A DNA stretch of 64,000 nt from Mesorhizobium terrae (GCF_008727715.1 NZ_CP044218.1:3241501-3305500); one strand, 5' to 3'; counted from the first letter of the stretch, positions 34,814 to 44,384 are shown. Translations and numbers: made by a program. Notes: generated by a model not told the origin, from the letters alone.

Positions 34814-35242
34814 CTACTTGATGGGAGCGTTCATTGCCCAGTTGACACCGAAGGGGTCGCGCAGGCTGCCCCAGCGGTCGCCCCAGAACATTTCCGCAAG
34901 CGGGTTTTCGATTTCACAGCCGGCATCCACCGCGCGTTTCCACCAGCTTTCGATGTTGTCAGCCCCAAGCACGAGCTGCATCGTATAGCCTTGGGCCGCT
35001 TTGTGCGGATGGCCATGCTCCGGAAACGCATCGCTCAGCATCAGCGACGAACCGTTGATGTAGAGATGGATGTGCATGGTGCGGCCCTGTTCGTCCGGCG
35101 GATAGGAGAACACCTCCTCGGCGCCGAAGGCACGCTTGTAGAAATCGGCGGCTTTCACGGCACCGTCAACCTGGAGATAGGCGATCAGTCCGCCGAGTAC
35201 TTTCGGGCGGGGATATTCGGTCTGTGCGGTCGTGTCGTTCAT
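34814..35242 (-). CDS. VOC-superfamily protein, PhnB-like
   Basis: A 142-residue vicinal-oxygen-chelate fold protein of the PhnB/glyoxalase-like type: GGLIAYLQVDGAVKAADFYK, FGAEEV, MHIHLYINGSSLMLSD, and the closing WGDRWGSLRDPFGVNWAMN. The last motif is the family signature. Enzyme activity is not assigned for this group. ATG at 35242 with GAGGAAA upstream. Single gene with its own terminator. Confidence 0.88.
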   Translation of the reverse strand: MNDTTAQTEYPRPKVLGGLIAYLQVDGAVKAADFYKRAFGAEEVFSYPPDEQGRTMHIHLYINGSSLMLSDAFPEHGHPHKAAQGYTMQLVLGADNIESWWKRAVDAGCEIENPLAEMFWGDRWGSLRDPFGVNWAMNAPIK

Positions 35243-35268
35243 CTGACTTTCCTCTCGTTACAATGTGA

Positions 35269-35448
35269 CTAGCGAACTGTTGCCTGGATTCTGAAAGGCC
35301 GGCTCGGCTGTTCATCGACAGCCTCGGGCCAGCCGATGTCCTTGCGCAATTCGATCGGCAGCGAACGAAGCACGCGCTGGGTTCGAGCGTGGGTGCGTGC
35401 CGCCGAATATCGGGTCGCGATGCGACCAATGGATGACAGGATCGACAT
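35269..35448 (-). CDS. DUF1127-family small protein
   Basis: A 59-residue protein not long enough to stand out by length. It reads MSILSSIGRIATRYSAARTH, then RTQRVLRSLPIELRKDIGWP, the DUF1127 (YjiS-like) core with L-P-x-x-L-x-x-D-I-G. Ribosome site GAGGGAGAA lies about seven bases before the ATG at 35448. Short Arg-rich DUF1127 proteins in rhizobia and Agrobacterium influence RNA turnover and phosphate or carbon metabolism. Its stop is 26 bases from the VOC start, so the two may be co-transcribed. Confidence 0.82.
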   Translation of the reverse strand: MSILSSIGRIATRYSAARTHARTQRVLRSLPIELRKDIGWPEAVDEQPSRPFRIQATVR

Positions 35449-35569
35449 GGTGCATTCTCCCTCTGATTGGCGGCGACATCATCGTGCCGACAACCAAGGA
35501 ACGAATGGTGCGATCGCATTCCGACAGCGGCGCAAAATTTATTTCAGCCGACGGAGGGAGCCCTCGCGA

Positions 35570-38500
35570 TCAGTGTCCCGGCCGGCCGCTTTTCTTGGGT
35601 CGCCGTGTCTGCCGGCGCTGGTCGCCCGGATCTTCGTAGGAGCCGATGCCGGCACGTTCGCGCACGACCGGCTTCACGTCCTCCGGCTTGACCGGACGCG
35701 CACCCTCGACCGGCTTTTCCGTTCGCCGCACCGTCATCTCGTCGAGCGTGTTCTTGCGGAACAGCGACTTGCCGTCGTCCGGTGTGCCATAGTCCGAGCC
35801 GTGCGCCTCGGCCGCCGATTGTTTCTTGAACAGCGAACGCGAAACCGCGCCAGCCGGCGTCGGCATGTCGGTGCCCGGTCCCATGTCGTCGATGGACGGC
35901 TTGGCAAACAGCGATTTCTTCACGGGGACGGCACCATCGGCGCCCATCTCGTCGAGATGCGGCTTGCGGAAGAGGTTCGGCCGGGCAGCCTTGGCCGCTT
36001 CCTCGGCGGCGCGGGCTTCGTCGAGCTTGCGGAAACGCTCCTGCTCCTCGGCGGTACGGTGCTTGGCCACACCCTTGTTGTGCTTGCCCTTCTCCCGGCC
36101 AGAGGAGGGGCTTTGGCCCTCGACCTCGCGCGCTAGCGGGTCGTCGGAGATGGCGAGCTCCATCTCGCGCAGCCGTTTGATCTCGTCGCGGACGCGGGCC
36201 GCCTTCTCGAAGTCCAGATTGGCGGCCGCGTCGCGCATCTGCTTGTCGAGCGCTTCCAGATGGGCCTTGAGGTTGTTGCCCATCATCGCGCCGGCACTAT
36301 CGGTGAACTGCGAGATGTCGGCGCGGACGTGGTCCTTCTCGTAGACCGAATCCAGGATGTCGGCGATGCGCGACTTCACGCTTTCCGGCGTGATGCCGTT
36401 GGCCTCATTGTATTCCAGCTGCTTCTCGCGGCGGCGGTTGGTCTCCGCCATCGCCCGCTCCATCGAGCCGGTGACCTGGTCGGCATAGAGGATGACCTTG
36501 CCGTCGACATTGCGCGCGGCGCGGCCGATCGTCTGGATCAGCGACGTCTCGGAACGCAGGAAGCCTTCCTTGTCGGCGTCAAGGATGGCGACGAAACCGC
36601 ATTCGGGAATGTCGAGGCCTTCGCGCAACAGGTTGATGCCGACTAGCACGTCGAAGGCGCCGAGGCGCAAGTCGCGCAGGATCTCGATCCGCTCCAGCGT
36701 GTCGATGTCGGAGTGCATGTAGCGCACGCGGATGCCGTTCTCGTGCAGATATTCGGTCAGGTCCTCGGCCATGCGCTTGGTCAACACTGTGACCAGCGTG
36801 CGGTAACCGGCCTTGGTCGTCTCGCGGATTTCGCCAACGACATCGTCGACCTGGCTCTTCGCTGGCCGAATCTCGACCGGCGGGTCGATCAGGCCAGTCG
36901 GACGGATGACCTGTTCGGCGAAGACGCCGCCGGCCTGTTCCATCTCCCAGGCGCCGGGGGTGGCGGAAACACCGACGGTGAGCGGACGCATCGCATCCCA
37001 CTCCTCGAAACGCAGCGGCCGGTTATCCATGCACGACGGCAGGCGGAAGCCGTATTCGGCCAGCGTCGCCTTGCGGCGGAAGTCGCCCCGGTACATGCCG
37101 CCGATCTGCGGCACGGTGACGTGGCTTTCATCGATGAAGACGAGCGCGTTGTCGGGGATGTATTCGAACAACGTCGGCGGCGGATCGCCGGGCCGGCGGC
37201 CGGTGAGATAGCGCGAATAGTTCTCGATGCCGGCGCAGGAGCCGGTGGCTTCCAGCATCTCCAGGTCGAAGCGGGTGCGCTGTTCCAGACGTTGCGCCTC
37301 GAGCAGACGGCCAGCTTTTTCAAGCTCTTGCAGGCGATGCTGCAATTCTTCCTTGATCGACTTGATGGCTTGATTCAGCGTCGGCCGCGGCGTCACATAG
37401 TGCGAGTTGGCATAGATCTTCACGCTTTTCAGGTCGCCGGTCTTGTTGCCGGTCAGCGGATCGAACTCAGTGATCGTCTCGATCTCGTCGCCGAACATCG
37501 AGATGCGCCAGGCGCGGTCTTCCAGGTGGGCCGGAAAGATTTCGATGGTGTCGCCGCGCACGCGGAAGGAGCCGCGCACGAAGTTGGCGTCCTGGCGCTT
37601 GTATTGCTGGGCGACGAGGTCGGCGAGCAGTTGGCGCTGGTCGAGGCGGTCGCCGATCGACATCTGGAAGGTCATCGCGGTGTAGGTTTCGACCGAACCG
37701 ATACCGTAGATGCACGAGACCGAAGCGACGATGATGACGTCGTCGCGTTCGAGCAGCGAGCGCGTCGCCGAGTGGCGCATGCGGTCGATCTGCTCGTTGA
37801 TGGAGCTTTCCTTCTCGATATAGGTGTCCGTCCGGGGCACATAGGCTTCCGGTTGGTAGTAGTCGTAGTAGGAGACGAAATACTCGACCGCGTTCTCCGG
37901 GAAGAACTTCTTGAACTCGGCATAGAGCTGCGCTGCCAGCGTCTTGTTCGGCGCCAGGATCAGGGCGGGGCGCTGGGTCTCTTCGATCACCTTGGCCATG
38001 GTGAAGGTCTTGCCCGAGCCGGTGACGCCGAGCAGAACCTGGGTGCGGTCCTCATTGGCGACACCTTCGACAAGGTCCTTGATCGCCGTGGGCTGGTCGC
38101 CGGACGGCTTGAATTCCGTTTCCATCTTGATGGCGATGCCGCCTTCCGACTTCTCCGGGCGTTCGGGGCGGTGCGGTGTCCACAGCACGCCGTTCTTGTG
38201 CAGCGGGTTGCCGCTTTCAATCAGCGCCGACAGCGCGGCAACGGTGGCGGTGACGCCGGAATTGGACAGCGTTTCGGCATCTTCGAGCGAGATATCGAGG
38301 CCGGCGACCGGGTTGAGGCCGGCCGCTGTGCGCTCCTTGGCCGTGGCGGCGCCGCCCATGGAGGTGCCACGTGCCGTGCGCGTCGGTGCGGCGCTCTTTT
38401 CGGGAACCTTTTTCGGCTTCGGTGTCGCCTTCTCCGCTTCCCTGGAAATCTGTTCGGCCCAGTCCGAGATCGAGCCGCTCAATGGCGCACCGGCGAATTC

Positions 38501-38644
38501 TGCTTGCGGCGCTTCGTTGAAGCCACCGCGATGCAGCGGCTCGGATGCGTCGAGGAAGTCGGTAACCCCGTTGCCGCGCTTGCGCGGCTGCGCACGGTCG
38601 TCAGGCGCCGATGCGGACGTTTTCTTGTCGGAGGATTTGGCCAT
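35570..38644 (-). CDS. uvrB: UvrABC excinuclease subunit B with long N- and C-terminal extensions
   Basis: Nucleotide-excision-repair helicase/damage verifier. At 1024 residues it is well above the 670 or so of E. coli UvrB. The core begins at about residue 178 ([11 protein letters not shown]) with P-loop [15 protein letters not shown], the DNA beta-hairpin region [24 protein letters not shown]-like [16 protein letters not shown], motif [11 protein letters not shown] and the UVR domain ([18 protein letters not shown]). The N-terminal 175 and C-terminal about 200 residues are charged and low-complexity, with repeated [15 protein letters not shown] units ([23 protein letters not shown]). ATG at 38644; a TTG at 38671 is less likely. 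Confidence 0.93.
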   Translation of the reverse strand: MAKSSDKKTSASAPDDRAQPRKRGNGVTDFLDASEPLHRGGFNEAPQAEFAGAPLSGSISDWAEQISREAEKATPKPKKVPEKSAAPTRTARGTSMGGAATAKERTAAGLNPVAGLDISLEDAETLSNSGVTATVAALSALIESGNPLHKNGVLWTPHRPERPEKSEGGIAIKMETEFKPSGDQPTAIKDLVEGVANEDRTQVLLGVTGSGKTFTMAKVIEETQRPALILAPNKTLAAQLYAEFKKFFPENAVEYFVSYYDYYQPEAYVPRTDTYIEKESSINEQIDRMRHSATRSLLERDDVIIVASVSCIYGIGSVETYTAMTFQMSIGDRLDQRQLLADLVAQQYKRQDANFVRGSFRVRGDTIEIFPAHLEDRAWRISMFGDEIETITEFDPLTGNKTGDLKSVKIYANSHYVTPRPTLNQAIKSIKEELQHRLQELEKAGRLLEAQRLEQRTRFDLEMLEATGSCAGIENYSRYLTGRRPGDPPPTLFEYIPDNALVFIDESHVTVPQIGGMYRGDFRRKATLAEYGFRLPSCMDNRPLRFEEWDAMRPLTVGVSATPGAWEMEQAGGVFAEQVIRPTGLIDPPVEIRPAKSQVDDVVGEIRETTKAGYRTLVTVLTKRMAEDLTEYLHENGIRVRYMHSDIDTLERIEILRDLRLGAFDVLVGINLLREGLDIPECGFVAILDADKEGFLRSETSLIQTIGRAARNVDGKVILYADQVTGSMERAMAETNRRREKQLEYNEANGITPESVKSRIADILDSVYEKDHVRADISQFTDSAGAMMGNNLKAHLEALDKQMRDAAANLDFEKAARVRDEIKRLREMELAISDDPLAREVEGQSPSSGREKGKHNKGVAKHRTAEEQERFRKLDEARAAEEAAKAARPNLFRKPHLDEMGADGAVPVKKSLFAKPSIDDMGPGTDMPTPAGAVSRSLFKKQSAAEAHGSDYGTPDDGKSLFRKNTLDEMTVRRTEKPVEGARPVKPEDVKPVVRERAGIGSYEDPGDQRRQTRRPKKSGRPGH

Positions 38645-38680
38645 GCGTCGAATATGGGAGGAGTCCGCCAAAATGGGAAG

Positions 38681-38710
38681 AGCCGAAAGGTCTTGAGCGA
38701 CCCTTCGGCT
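38681..38710 (-). terminator. Hairpin downstream of the SH3b gene
   Basis: AGCCGAAAGGTC at 38681-38692 and GACCCTTCGGCT at 38699-38710, one mismatch, loop of six. It lies 44 bases after the SH3b stop (minus strand) and overlaps the uvrB upstream region. The T-tract on the minus strand is weak. Confidence 0.55.
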
Positions 38711-38753
38711 TCGATCTCAACGGCGCTGCTGACATCAGGCTGTCAGGAGCCGG

Positions 38754-39194
38754 TCAGCGCGGGCAGGGGAAACCGGGGGCGATCTTGCAATGAGCGCCGG
38801 GATGCGGCCTGGGCGGACGCGGTTTCCAGCCCGGACGGTGCGGTGGCTTGTGCCAATGGGGCGGCCGCTGCCAGTGCGGCGGGCGATGTGGCGGCCGCAC
38901 GACGATCGTCGGTGCGATGACCACCGCAGGCGGGCGGCCGGCATAATTGGTCAGATAGTTGGCCGAGACCCAGCCATGGAGGCCGGCGCCCCGCACATTG
39001 CACCAATTGTCTTCGCAGCCACGCAGGTTCACGCGAGTGCCCGCCGTCAGCGTGCCGAGCTTGGCATAACCCGCCCCCGGGCCGGAGCGCACGTTGACGT
39101 TGCCGGTGGTGTGGGCCGTGGCCGCCAGCGCCGGCGCGGCGGTTGCGATCCCGCCAAGCAAGGCAAGGGCGGTCAGCAATTTACGAAACATCAT
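38754..39194 (-). CDS. Secreted SH3b-domain protein with His/Pro-rich tail
   Basis: A 146-residue secreted protein: signal peptide (MFRKLLTALALLGGIATAAP, cleavage near ALA-A), then a bacterial SH3b domain NVNVRSGPGAGYAKLGTLTA to HGWVSANYL with two Cys in GCEDNWC, then a tail rich in PPHRPPHW, HKPPHRPGW and HPGAHC. SH3b domains bind peptidoglycan or proteins. The His-rich tail could bind metal. Two consecutive ATGs (39194 and 39191) follow GGAGGAGG. Confidence 0.85.
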   Translation of the reverse strand: MMFRKLLTALALLGGIATAAPALAATAHTTGNVNVRSGPGAGYAKLGTLTAGTRVNLRGCEDNWCNVRGAGLHGWVSANYLTNYAGRPPAVVIAPTIVVRPPHRPPHWQRPPHWHKPPHRPGWKPRPPRPHPGAHCKIAPGFPCPR

Positions 39195-39297
39195 CGTCCT
39201 CCTCCATGACTTCGGTTCGAAGGATTGCATATTAGCCCGCGCTTTCGCAGCGTCACCAGCCTTGTCTGTAGATATAGTTAGGGAGACTGGAAGAAAG

Positions 39298-39837
39298 TCA
39301 GGTTCCATCGGGTTCGTGAGGAAAGTTTTGTCGAATTCGCTCTCGATCTCGCCGTATCAATTCTTCGATAAGATCGATTTTCCTCGAATGCTCTTCTTGT
39401 TCTTTAGACGATGCATTGAAGTGAGTTTGATATGCCGATCCCTGAAGGTGATCCTGAAGGATATTGATGAACTCCCGATCGCCAAGTTTTCGGACTTGCC
39501 GTTGCGGAGGAGACTTCCATCCTGGCTCGGCTAAGCCTTTCTCATATATCACGTAGGGACTGATTGCCCCCAGCGGCGGATCGAGCGTCTCGAGACGGGA
39601 CAGCGAGAGGACGTAGTGTCCGTTCCGCTCGGAGGCCTCGACGATATTCTCCGCAAAGGCAATCGCATTGTAGTTTCCAGAAGCCGATATTCCGGAGCGC
39701 CTCGGCATATACAAGAGAACCCAATCGCCCAGAGCGCTCTGAACCAGTCTAAGATATTTTTTGGAAAAGAAGAATTTATCGCCAATATCTGGTGCTCTAT
39801 CCCGCCTGCTGGGATGTTTTAGAACTATATGCGCCAA
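39298..39837 (-). CDS. Orphan protein resembling the N-terminal domain of HNH restriction-type proteins
   Basis: A 179-residue protein in a less GC-rich stretch. IGDKFFFSKKYLRLVQSALG then DWVLLYMPRR, followed by YNAIAFAENIVEAS and HYVLSLSRLETLDPP, matches the pattern of a domain that I recall at the N-terminus of some HNH endonucleases (FPKxYLxxVxxAxGDWIxYYEPRR). REFINILQDHL fits the end of that domain. The last 40 residues are a charged helix. No HNH motif follows. It could be a DNA-modification reader, an orphan regulator, or a remnant. Medium confidence in the resemblance, none in a function. Confidence 0.6.
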   Translation of the reverse strand: MAHIVLKHPSRRDRAPDIGDKFFFSKKYLRLVQSALGDWVLLYMPRRSGISASGNYNAIAFAENIVEASERNGHYVLSLSRLETLDPPLGAISPYVIYEKGLAEPGWKSPPQRQVRKLGDREFINILQDHLQGSAYQTHFNASSKEQEEHSRKIDLIEELIRRDRERIRQNFPHEPDGT

Positions 39838-40170
39838 ATGTGATCCCCCGGTATTTTTTACTCGGGCGATCTTTTTTGGGAAACTGACCTATGGTTGCTC
39901 CTGTGAGAGGTACAAGTTTAAGTTTAGTGAACCTCGCATTTAGACATTTCGCGTTGTGCGGATATCGTTTGCTGATGGAAGCGCGGATACTTTGACCGCA
40001 ATATCCAGATAGCCCAGCCGGGCTTCGGTTTCGCGGACGCTATCCATGCAGCAACTGGCCCGGCACAGTTGTCTTATCTGCTCTATTTGGCAGACGCTAC
40101 GCGCCTATCTTCATTGGTATCAGGGACGGATGAGGGACCGGGCCACCGTCTTTGGCGAGGAGGAGTCATC
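39838..40170. other. 333-base gap with lower GC, no gene seen
   Basis: Contains A/T runs (GGTATTTTTTACTCGGGCGATC at about 39852-39872, in two parts). No coding frame of family quality, no RNA gene and no repeat recognised. GGCGAGGAGGAG at the far end is the ribosome site of the amidase. The lower GC begins within the neighbouring gene and fades near 40000. Confidence 0.45.
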
Positions 40171-41601
40171 ATGACGAGTTTGCAGGCCGTCTACATCGAA
40201 TCCGACGCGCTGGGTCTGGCTGGGCTGGTGCAGCGGGGCGAGGTTTCGCCGCTGGAAGTGGTCGAGACCGCCATCGCGATGATCGAGCGCCTCAATCCCA
40301 GGCTCAATGCGGTCATTCACCGTCTCTATGACATGGGGCGGGAAACGGCGGCCAGGGTTGACCGCAAGGCGCCGTTCGCGGGCGTTCCGTTCCTGGCCAA
40401 GGAACTTGGCAGTTCGTGGAAGGGCGCGCCGCGCACCAATTCGTCGGCCTATCTGAAGCATATCGTGGCCAGCGACGATTCCGAAGGGGTGCGCCGTGCT
40501 AAGGCGGCGGGCCTGGTTCTGGTCGGCAAGTCGAACGCACCGGAGAATGGCTGGTCGATCTCGACCGAGCCCAAACTGCATGGCGCTACCATCAACCCCT
40601 GGAAGGAAGGCATCACCGCTGGCGGTTCGAGCGGCGGCACCGCGGCGGCAGTGGCCTCGCGCATGGTGCAGATCAGCGAGGCGAGCGACGGGGCCGGCTC
40701 CATCCGCATCCCGGCCTCCTGTTGCGGCATCGTCGGGCTGAAACCCTCGCGTGGCCGCGTCACGCTCGCACCCGACGGCGACTTCTGGTACGGCGGCGCC
40801 TATTTCCTGTGCCATTCACGCACGGTGCGCGACACCGCTGCCTATCTCGACGCGGTCGCCGGTGCGCTGCCTGGCGATACCTACGTGCCGCCACGGCCAG
40901 CCGAAAGCTGGCTGGAATTGTCGCGACGCGCGCCGAAGCGGCTGCGCATCGGCTACACCGTCACGTCCACCAACGGCACGCCGGTCGACCCCGAAGTGAA
41001 GTCGGCGGTGCTGGCGACTGCCAAGACCCTTGAGGGGCTCGGACACGATGTCGAGGAGCACAATATGGCGCTCGACGGCAACGACGCCTGGAACACCTAT
41101 ACCCATATGGGGCCTGTGGAGGTGGCGGCGATGTTCGAGGAACTGGCCGCTGTCGTCGGGCGTCCGGTGACGCGGGACGATGTCGAGCCGATCACCTGGG
41201 CGGTGATCGAGCGCGGCCGTTCGATCAGCGGCATCAAGCATGCGCAAGACGTTCATAAGCTGCGCCTGCTCAGCCGCGCCATCGCGACCGATCTTTCCCC
41301 CTATGACATCTTCGTCACACCGACGCTGACGCAATTGCCGCGCCCGATGGGCTATTACGACATGTCTGAGACCGATCTCGACCGCTACAATGCGAAATGG
41401 GCGGATGCCGGTTTCGCGTTTCCGTTCAACCTCTCGGGTTTGCCGGCGATCTCATTGCCGCTCGGCTGGTCTTGCGAGGACATTCCGATCGGGGTTCAGC
41501 TCGTCGGGCGCTATGGCGACGAGGCCGCCGTGCTGGCCGTCTCGACCCAGCTCGAACAGGCTATGCCCTGGAAGGACAGGCGGCCATCGATCAGCGCGTG
41601 A
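40171..41601 (+). CDS. Amidase-signature family hydrolase
   Basis: A 476-residue amidase with a Ser-cisSer-Lys triad: Lys in PFLAKELGSS, the cis-Ser in TAGGSSGGTAAAVASRM and nucleophile Ser in DGAGSIRIPASCCGIVGLKP. The order and length resemble 6-aminohexanoate-cyclic-dimer hydrolase-like and indoleacetamide-type amidases; the substrate is uncertain. ATG at 40171 with GAGGAGGAG upstream. Glycine-rich signature and SCCG are typical of AS enzymes. No operon partner. Confidence 0.9.
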   Translation: MTSLQAVYIESDALGLAGLVQRGEVSPLEVVETAIAMIERLNPRLNAVIHRLYDMGRETAARVDRKAPFAGVPFLAKELGSSWKGAPRTNSSAYLKHIVASDDSEGVRRAKAAGLVLVGKSNAPENGWSISTEPKLHGATINPWKEGITAGGSSGGTAAAVASRMVQISEASDGAGSIRIPASCCGIVGLKPSRGRVTLAPDGDFWYGGAYFLCHSRTVRDTAAYLDAVAGALPGDTYVPPRPAESWLELSRRAPKRLRIGYTVTSTNGTPVDPEVKSAVLATAKTLEGLGHDVEEHNMALDGNDAWNTYTHMGPVEVAAMFEELAAVVGRPVTRDDVEPITWAVIERGRSISGIKHAQDVHKLRLLSRAIATDLSPYDIFVTPTLTQLPRPMGYYDMSETDLDRYNAKWADAGFAFPFNLSGLPAISLPLGWSCEDIPIGVQLVGRYGDEAAVLAVSTQLEQAMPWKDRRPSISA

Positions 41602-41722
41602 AGGTTCGCGCTTTTGAATACGGCTTTGTCGTTTCGCACCCTTGTCGGTACGAACTCGACCTGACGCTGCTTCACCCGTTCGGCTCGAATGTGTAAACGG
41701 GAGCAAACGAACCGGGCCGCGC

Positions 41723-42772
41723 GTGTCGAACTATCCGCTCTCCTACAAGCTCTCCTGGCTGCCGCGCTTCCTGAGTCCGTCGCTCGACGGCGATGCCCGG
41801 GATTTCGCGCCGCCCGCCGCCGCGCTGATCGCGCCCAGGCCGGCAAGAACGGTGCGGCTGGCGTTCATCGGCGACATTTCGGCGGTTGCGTCGCGACAGG
41901 CGCCGGTGTGCGATCCAGCTTTGAAGGAACTGCTCGGTTCGGCCGATCTCGTCATCGGCAATTGCGAGAGCCCGGTGGTGGGACGTGCGCGCGCCCGTTT
42001 CGGCACATGGATCGGTACGCATCATGCGATGAACGAGACCTTCCTGTCGGAGGCAATCGCGGCCGTCGGTATCGTGCCCCAACGCCTGGTGCTGTCGGTG
42101 GCCAACAACCACATGCTGGACCAGGGCCCTGACGGGTTCGACGAGACGCTGGCGGCCTTGCGGCGCCTCGGCATCGGTGTGATCGGCGCGGCTGCCGACG
42201 GTCCGGTAAAGCGTATCAAAGTCCAGGACCTGTCGGTCGGCTTCGCCGCCTTCACGCTGTGGCGCAACGCCGACGAGGCGCTGTTTGCCGGCCGTGTCTC
42301 AACGGAAGGCGATCCGGCACGTTGGCTGGATGGTAGTCTGGCAGACGCCGACCTCATGTGCGCGGTGCCGCATTGGGGCTGGGAGTTCAGGCATTTTCCG
42401 CAACGCGAAACGATGGAGCTGGCCGGGCGCCTGGTGGAGCACGGTTTCGGGCTGATTGCCGGGCACCACGCTCATGTCGTGCAGCCGGTCGGGCAGGTTG
42501 GCATGGTACCTGTCGCCTATGGGCTCGGCGATTTCCTCGGCACCGCGTTGGCCCGCCAGCCATGGCCGGGCCGCATCGGTGCGATCTTTACCGTCGATGT
42601 CAGCGCGGAAGAGGGCAGCCGGGGGCAGGTCGCCAGCTACCGGATGCATCCCTTCATGCGGTTGCGCGATGGCGGACGCGAGCGGCTGATGCCTGTGGAT
42701 GCGTTGCCCGGACGGCTGCGCGCGCGGGTCGAGGCGCGGTTGGCGCGTGTGCTGGGGGCAGCCGAGGCCTGA
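41723..42772 (+). CDS. CapA-family metallophosphatase-like protein
   Basis: A 349-residue protein of the CapA (poly-gamma-glutamate synthesis) metallophosphoesterase-like family: LAFIGDISAVA, NCESPVVGRA, VLSVANNHMLDQGPDGFDET and GLIAGHHAHVVQPVG are the metal-site motifs in order, followed by VAYGLGDFLG. The start is uncertain: GTG 41723 gives VSNYPLSYKLSWLPRFLSPS; a TTG at 41642 would add 27 residues without family character. It follows the amidase by about 120 bases. Function in polymer synthesis is not implied, as there are no pgs neighbours. Confidence 0.78.
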   Translation: MSNYPLSYKLSWLPRFLSPSLDGDARDFAPPAAALIAPRPARTVRLAFIGDISAVASRQAPVCDPALKELLGSADLVIGNCESPVVGRARARFGTWIGTHHAMNETFLSEAIAAVGIVPQRLVLSVANNHMLDQGPDGFDETLAALRRLGIGVIGAAADGPVKRIKVQDLSVGFAAFTLWRNADEALFAGRVSTEGDPARWLDGSLADADLMCAVPHWGWEFRHFPQRETMELAGRLVEHGFGLIAGHHAHVVQPVGQVGMVPVAYGLGDFLGTALARQPWPGRIGAIFTVDVSAEEGSRGQVASYRMHPFMRLRDGGRERLMPVDALPGRLRARVEARLARVLGAAEA

Positions 42773-42776
42773 TTGG

Positions 42777-43259
42777 TCAGCAATCGAAACCGTAATTGGT
42801 GCGGTAAAATTCGACGTCTTCCTTCGGCATCTGCTTGAACATGGCGCAAACCGTGAAGCTGCCGATCTGGCGGCCGTTCTTGGCGTAGCCCCAGTCGGAG
42901 ATGTCGTCGCGGGTGAACTGGATGGTCTGGCCGGCAACCACGTTGCGGACCGCTTGCGGCTCGTTTGCAAGGGTGCCCTCAAAACCCTCCTTGGTACGGC
43001 TGAACGGGATGACCCAGAAATGTTCCGTGGCGTCGCCGTCGCGGACCATCACCTTCAGCTTGTAGCCTTGGGTGTCGTTCGGTGGCGCTTCGGCCAGTTT
43101 CAGGAAATCGTCCAGCGTCGCCCGGGCGTGTTTGATCGCGGCGTTCATGTCGGGGTCGTCCCGAGCGATGTCGACGACCTTGTCATCGCTTTGCGCGCCG
43201 GCGGTAAGCGGGACCAGGAACAGGGCTATGAGCAGCAACAGTCGAGGCAAGCGGTTCAC
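42777..43259 (-). CDS. Secreted DUF2314-domain protein
   Basis: A 160-residue protein with a signal peptide (NRLPRLLLLIALFLVPLTAG, cleavage near AGA-QS). The DUF2314 domain follows: KVMVRDGDATEHFWVIPFSR, GFEGTLANEPQAVRNVVAGQ and ISDWGYAKNGR. The function of this domain is unknown. The start is GTG at 43259 with CAGGAG seven bases upstream. It converges with the CapA gene, with stops four bases apart. Confidence 0.85.
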   Translation of the reverse strand: MNRLPRLLLLIALFLVPLTAGAQSDDKVVDIARDDPDMNAAIKHARATLDDFLKLAEAPPNDTQGYKLKVMVRDGDATEHFWVIPFSRTKEGFEGTLANEPQAVRNVVAGQTIQFTRDDISDWGYAKNGRQIGSFTVCAMFKQMPKEDVEFYRTNYGFDC

Positions 43260-43306
43260 GGGCAGCTCCTGCTGTTGCCGGTCAATCCGAGTTTGGCTTT
43301 AATCTT

Positions 43307-43564
43307 TCAGCCGTAACGCAGCTTCATGGCGACGATAGCCGCGACCAGCACGAAGGTGAAGCCGTTGGCCAAGATGACCGGCCAGGAGCCGATCAGCACC
43401 CCGTAGAGTGCCCACAGCAGGATGCCAAAGGCCAGGAAGCCGGTGGTGGCCAGCGAGATGTCGCCAGCCCGGCGCTCGCGCGCGATCTTGGCGACCTGCG
43501 GAATCCAGCCGACGGTCGTAATGAAAGCGGCGACCGCGCCGATGAGTTCGATTGACGGGAGCAA
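43307..43564 (-). CDS. SemiSWEET sugar transporter
   Basis: An 85-residue membrane protein with a single three-helix MtN3/SWEET unit: IELIGAVAAFITTVGWIPQV with the PQ motif, then GFLAFGILLWALYGVLIG and PVILANGFTFVLVAAIV. SemiSWEETs act as homodimers moving sugars by facilitated diffusion. The likely start is TTG at 43564. It lies 47 bases upstream of the DUF2314 gene on the same strand and may be in its operon. Confidence 0.88.
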   Translation of the reverse strand: MLPSIELIGAVAAFITTVGWIPQVAKIARERRAGDISLATTGFLAFGILLWALYGVLIGSWPVILANGFTFVLVAAIVAMKLRYG

Positions 43565-44087
43565 GACAGTTTCTTTCGCAAATATCGGTGGGAGGCCGAT
43601 TGAACCGGTTCAATAATGGCAGAAAGCGTGATTCCTGGGAAGACGGACATGGGCTGGACCAAAAAAGAAGATGTCAGGCCCGTGGAACCCTCCATGCGAG
43701 CGATCCGTGAGGCGCGAACCGGGCGTCACAAGCCTCTAAGCGATGTCATAAAACGTGTCTGGCAGGATTTTTTCGGCGCCGTTTCGTGAATGGCGGGATC
43801 GCGAAATGCGGCGTTCGGGTGGCATCGGGGCTCGGTGGCGAGCGAGTTCCTTTTGTTGCGCAAAACCGCTGCAGCGAATGGCACGAGACGGTCCGAAGCA
43901 GTGGCTATGCGCAAATGTGTCTGAAATAAGCCCATGATTTCATTTAACAAAGTCACCCTTCGTGATTTGTTTGCGCTGGCCGTCAACGGTTAGCTTTTGC
44001 CTGTCCTGCCGCTCCTGCCGCGTTCGATCCTGTTTTGGCGGAGAGGCTGAAGGGCACTTTCGATTTCCGAAAACGGAGCATCAAGCC
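43565..44087. other. 523-base gap without a supported gene
   Basis: Only short frames without family features. The part near 43940-43990 (TTCATTTAACAAAGTCACCC) is AT-richer and may hold the promoter of the DUF1344 gene; TTGTTTGCG and TAGCTTTTG lie there. No RNA family, repeat or palindrome stands out. Confidence 0.4.
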
Positions 44088-44330
44088 ATGAAGAAGACCC
44101 TCGCGACCGCAGCCGCTCTCCTTGCCCTCGTCGGCTCAGCCTATGCCGCGACGGTGGCCGGCAAGATCGAGGCAATCGACCCTGCCACCAAGTCGATCAC
44201 GCTTGACGACGGCAAAATCTATCAGCTGCCCCCGGAAGCCTCGCTGACGCATCTCAAGGTCGGCGCCAAAGTGAACGTCACCGTCGACGACAAGACGGGC
44301 ACCGTGACGTCGATCGCCAAGGGATCGTAG
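44088..44330 (+). CDS. DUF1344-family secreted small protein
   Basis: An 80-residue protein: signal peptide MKKTLATAAALLALVGSAYA, then the compact DUF1344 fold VAGKIEAIDPATKSITLDDG, QLPPEAS and VGAKVNVTVDDKTGTVTSI. The pattern of beta-strands is that of an SH3-like/OB-like small barrel. ATG at 44088 with GGAG nine bases upstream. Function unknown; periplasmic by its signal. Confidence 0.88.
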   Translation: MKKTLATAAALLALVGSAYAATVAGKIEAIDPATKSITLDDGKIYQLPPEASLTHLKVGAKVNVTVDDKTGTVTSIAKGS

Positions 44331-44362
44331 CCGCGCGTTTCGGGCGACAACCTTCCATGGAT

Positions 44363-44384
44363 GGCCGGCCCCGACGGGCCGGCC
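44363..44384. terminator. GC-rich hairpin between convergent genes
   Basis: GGCCGGCCC at 44363-44371 pairs perfectly with 44376-44384, loop CGAC. It lies 32 bases after the DUF1344 stop and 36 bases from the stop of the convergent gene. No T-run, so it may depend on Rho or act as a transcript end-protector. Confidence 0.6.

Noticed and set aside
36713..38920. A 735-codon plus-strand open frame opposite uvrB
   Set aside because: Complement of uvrB with no family features; the uvrB reading is certain.
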